Assembly (NCBI RefSeq): GCF_014203665.1 | Contig: NZ_JACHJN010000001.1 | Location: 992,001 to 1,056,000 of the forward strand | Direction: 5' to 3' | DNA from: Saccharothrix tamanrassetensis | GTDB taxonomy: Bacteria > Actinomycetota > Actinomycetes > Mycobacteriales > Pseudonocardiaceae | DNA length: 64,000 bases | In this document: positions 62,365-64,000 of the stretch, piece by piece | How the letters are laid out: every line of letters begins with the position of its first letter | Position numbering within the stretch: the first letter of the stretch is position 1 | Translations under genes and position numbers: made by a program | The notes under the pieces: model-generated | Told to the model about the DNA's origin: nothing | Databases searched by the model: none | What the model saw: only the letters and a program-made list of their open reading frames with translations

Positions 62365-63516
62365 TTACGGAGCGATCGGCCGGCGCGCGGTCACGACCAC
62401 CGACGCCACCAGCGCCGCGAGCACCAGCGCGGCCACGTGGATCGGTGCGGGTGAGAACGACGCCAGCAACGTCAGCAGCGCCGCCACCGGGAACGCCCAG
62501 GTGGTCAGTCCTCGCCGGCGCGGGTACACCTGGAGGTACCAGACCACGACCAGGAACACCGCGACCGGCACGGTGGTCGCCATCCCCGCCGCGAGCCTCG
62601 ACAGGTGCGCCGTGTGCAGGTCGTAGTCGACCGCCACCTCCAGCCCCGCGCCGACGGCCGCGACCGACGCGAACACCAGGAAGTGCCCGTAGCCCCACGT
62701 CAGCGCGAACCGCAGCGTGGTCAGCAGCTCCTGTGCCGGGTGGTCGAAGTAGAGCCACCACATCGTGAACACGATCACCAGACCGGCGACGGCCAACGAG
62801 ATCAACGCCGCCGCCGAGTGCCCCGCGTCCAGCGCCGAGGACACCGCCCCGGTCGCGGCCAGGATCGACTCGCCCAGCACGATGAGCGTGAACAGCCCGT
62901 ACCGCTCCGCGACGTGGTGCGGGTGCCAGGTCGTCCGCCCGGCCCGCTCGGCCCACACCGGCACGGCCAGCTCCGCCGCCACCATCACCAGGAACCCGAC
63001 CCAGAACGCACTGTCCGGCAACCACAGCCGTGCCACCCAGCCGGCCTGCACGACCGTGATGCCGAGGGCGTACCGATGCGCGCACGCCCGCCGCTCGGGG
63101 TCGGTACCCGCCGCTCGCAGCCACTGCGCGACCATGGCCAGCCGCATGATCACGTACCCGATGGTGATCACCGTGAAGTCGGACCTGTCGAACGCCCTCG
63201 GCACGCCCGCCGCCACCACCAGCACGCCCGCGATCTGCACCAGCGTGGTCAGCCGGTAGGGCACGTCGTCGGTGTCGTAGGCCGAGGCGAACCAGGTGAA
63301 GTTCAGCCACGCCCACCAGATCGCGAAGAACACCGACAGGTAGCCCGCGACACCGGCGCCCAGGTGGTCCTCCGCCAACGCGTGGTGCAGGTTCGCCGCA
63401 GCCGACGCCACCGCGACCACGAAGCTCAGGTCGAACAGCAGCTCCAACGGCGTCGCGACCCGGTGCTCCTCGTCCGACCGCCGTGCCGTCATCGGCCGGT
63501 ACCACGCCCTCGTCAT
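62365..63516 (-). CDS. LtrA (low temperature requirement A)-family membrane protein
   Basis: The 383-residue protein has about ten to twelve helices and the LtrA hallmarks TPLELLFDLSFVVAV (about 22-36) and ERYGLFTLIVLGESILA (about 204-220). The family is widespread in actinobacteria, but its biochemical role is unclear. ATG 63516 is the start. It converges on vanY with a 57-bp gap and shows no link to glycopeptide resistance. Confidence 0.9.
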   Translation of the reverse strand: MTRAWYRPMTARRSDEEHRVATPLELLFDLSFVVAVASAAANLHHALAEDHLGAGVAGYLSVFFAIWWAWLNFTWFASAYDTDDVPYRLTTLVQIAGVLVVAAGVPRAFDRSDFTVITIGYVIMRLAMVAQWLRAAGTDPERRACAHRYALGITVVQAGWVARLWLPDSAFWVGFLVMVAAELAVPVWAERAGRTTWHPHHVAERYGLFTLIVLGESILAATGAVSSALDAGHSAAALISLAVAGLVIVFTMWWLYFDHPAQELLTTLRFALTWGYGHFLVFASVAAVGAGLEVAVDYDLHTAHLSRLAAGMATTVPVAVFLVVVWYLQVYPRRRGLTTWAFPVAALLTLLASFSPAPIHVAALVLAALVASVVVTARRPIAP

Positions 63517-63593
63517 GCGGCGATCATGCCCAGCCGGACCGGAACGCGCACCCGCAGGTCACCCGTACGCGAGCCGACCCGCGCCGGAGGCGC

Positions 63594-64000
63594 TCACGCC
63601 TCCACGACCATCAGCCTCGTGGGTGCCAGGTCGAGCGCCACGGTCGTCCCCGGCGGGAAGTCCCCGGCCCGGCTGGACGGCTGGTCCACCCGCACCACCT
63701 GCTCCCCGCCGTCCAGCCGGACCGAGAGCCGGGTGACCGACCCCAGGAAGCTCTGCGTCAGCACGCTGCCGACCAGCGCGCCGTTGTCCTGGCCGCTGTG
63801 CTGGGCGATGCCGATGTCCTCGGGCCGCACGATGACCTTCACGTCGGTGCCCGCCGCCAGCCCCTCGGCCGCGTCGGTGGCCAGCCGGAACGTGCCCAGC
63901 CGCACGCCACCGGCCTCGGCCGTGCCGAACACCGCGTTGGTCACCCCGACGAACTGCGCCACGAACGCCGACGCGGGCTGCCGGTACACCACCGCCGGCG
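63594..64000 (-). CDS. C-terminal part of an ABC importer ATPase with TOBE domain (5' end outside window)
   Basis: The visible 135 residues contain QPASAFVAQFVGVTNAVFG followed by a TOBE-type beta domain (VKVIVRPEDIGIA, GSVLTQSFLGSVTRLSVRL, VALDLAPTRLMVVEA). This is the ligand-regulatory tail of PotA/FbpC/sugar-type importer ATPases. The nucleotide-binding domain lies beyond the right edge. Polyamine, iron or sulfonate-like substrates are possible but cannot be chosen from the tail. Confidence 0.85.
   Translation of the reverse strand, partial: PAVVYRQPASAFVAQFVGVTNAVFGTAEAGGVRLGTFRLATDAAEGLAAGTDVKVIVRPEDIGIAQHSGQDNGALVGSVLTQSFLGSVTRLSVRLDGGEQVVRVDQPSSRAGDFPPGTTVALDLAPTRLMVVEA

Overview
The window comes from a high-GC actinobacterium. 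Strong G/C third-position bias, frequent GTG starts, GTGA/ATGA stop-start overlaps, a phosphatidylinositol-mannoside (PIM) operon in mycobacterial order, a conservon and an actinomycete-type vanRS/vanHAX locus all fit the Pseudonocardiales (Saccharothrix/Lentzea/Actinosynnema-like). The genus is an inference. No tRNA, rRNA, CRISPR array, insertion sequence or prophage was recognised.

Layout. 1-13 kb: reductive pyrimidine (uracil) catabolism. It comprises malonate-semialdehyde dehydrogenase, beta-alanine-type aminotransferase and a PucR regulator, then (after a small secreted protein, an S1 protease and a LysR regulator) an NCS1 permease, beta-ureidopropionase, dihydropyrimidinase and an F420-type luciferase-like oxidoreductase. 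No dihydropyrimidine dehydrogenase is visible. 13-15 kb: small cytosolic and membrane proteins with short repeats between them. 15-22 kb: the PIM operon thrS-HIT-(XRE regulator)-pgsA-acyltransferase-pimA-LemA/Nudix. 22.6-24 kb: an anchor/lamin-tail protein and a repeat tract. 23.6-30 kb: a gamma-glutamylated amine pathway (permease, glutamine-synthetase-like ligase, hydrolase, aldehyde dehydrogenase, SDR, GntR), most like ethanolamine use. 30-34 kb: 3-hydroxyacyl-CoA dehydrogenase, then a divergent DMATS indole prenyltransferase / flavin monooxygenase pair. 34-38 kb: conservon cvnABCD. 38-41 kb: secreted proteins. 41-48 kb: purine catabolism (PucR; HIU hydrolase, xanthine dehydrogenase FAD/FeS/Mo subunits, 8-oxoguanine deaminase, guanine deaminase). 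48-52 kb: two-component system plus ABC-2 exporter in one coupled operon. 52-55 kb: LVIVD-repeat protein, DUF305 lipoprotein, ABM monooxygenase and TetR. 55.6-62.3 kb: glycopeptide resistance, vanHAX plus a MurG-like transferase, vanRS and vanY. 62.4-64 kb: an LtrA-family membrane protein and the end of an ABC ATPase.

How it works together. Much of the window salvages nitrogen and carbon from pyrimidines, purines and small amines. Each block has a local regulator and a palindromic or repeated candidate operator in its divergent promoter. The van locus remodels peptidoglycan from D-Ala-D-Ala to D-Ala-D-Lac. A near-identical segment of about 68 bp, carrying two GCATATCG boxes 11 bp apart, lies before both vanH and vanY and is the probable VanR-controlled promoter. 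No glycopeptide biosynthesis genes are in the window, so this reads as stand-alone resistance.

The observations most worth following are the paired VanR promoters and degenerate MurG in the van locus, the prenyltransferase/monooxygenase pair beside a conservon, the gamma-glutamyl amine pathway with its own alcohol-dehydrogenase candidate and 25-bp operator repeats, and the F420-type enzyme as a possible missing first step of uracil reduction.
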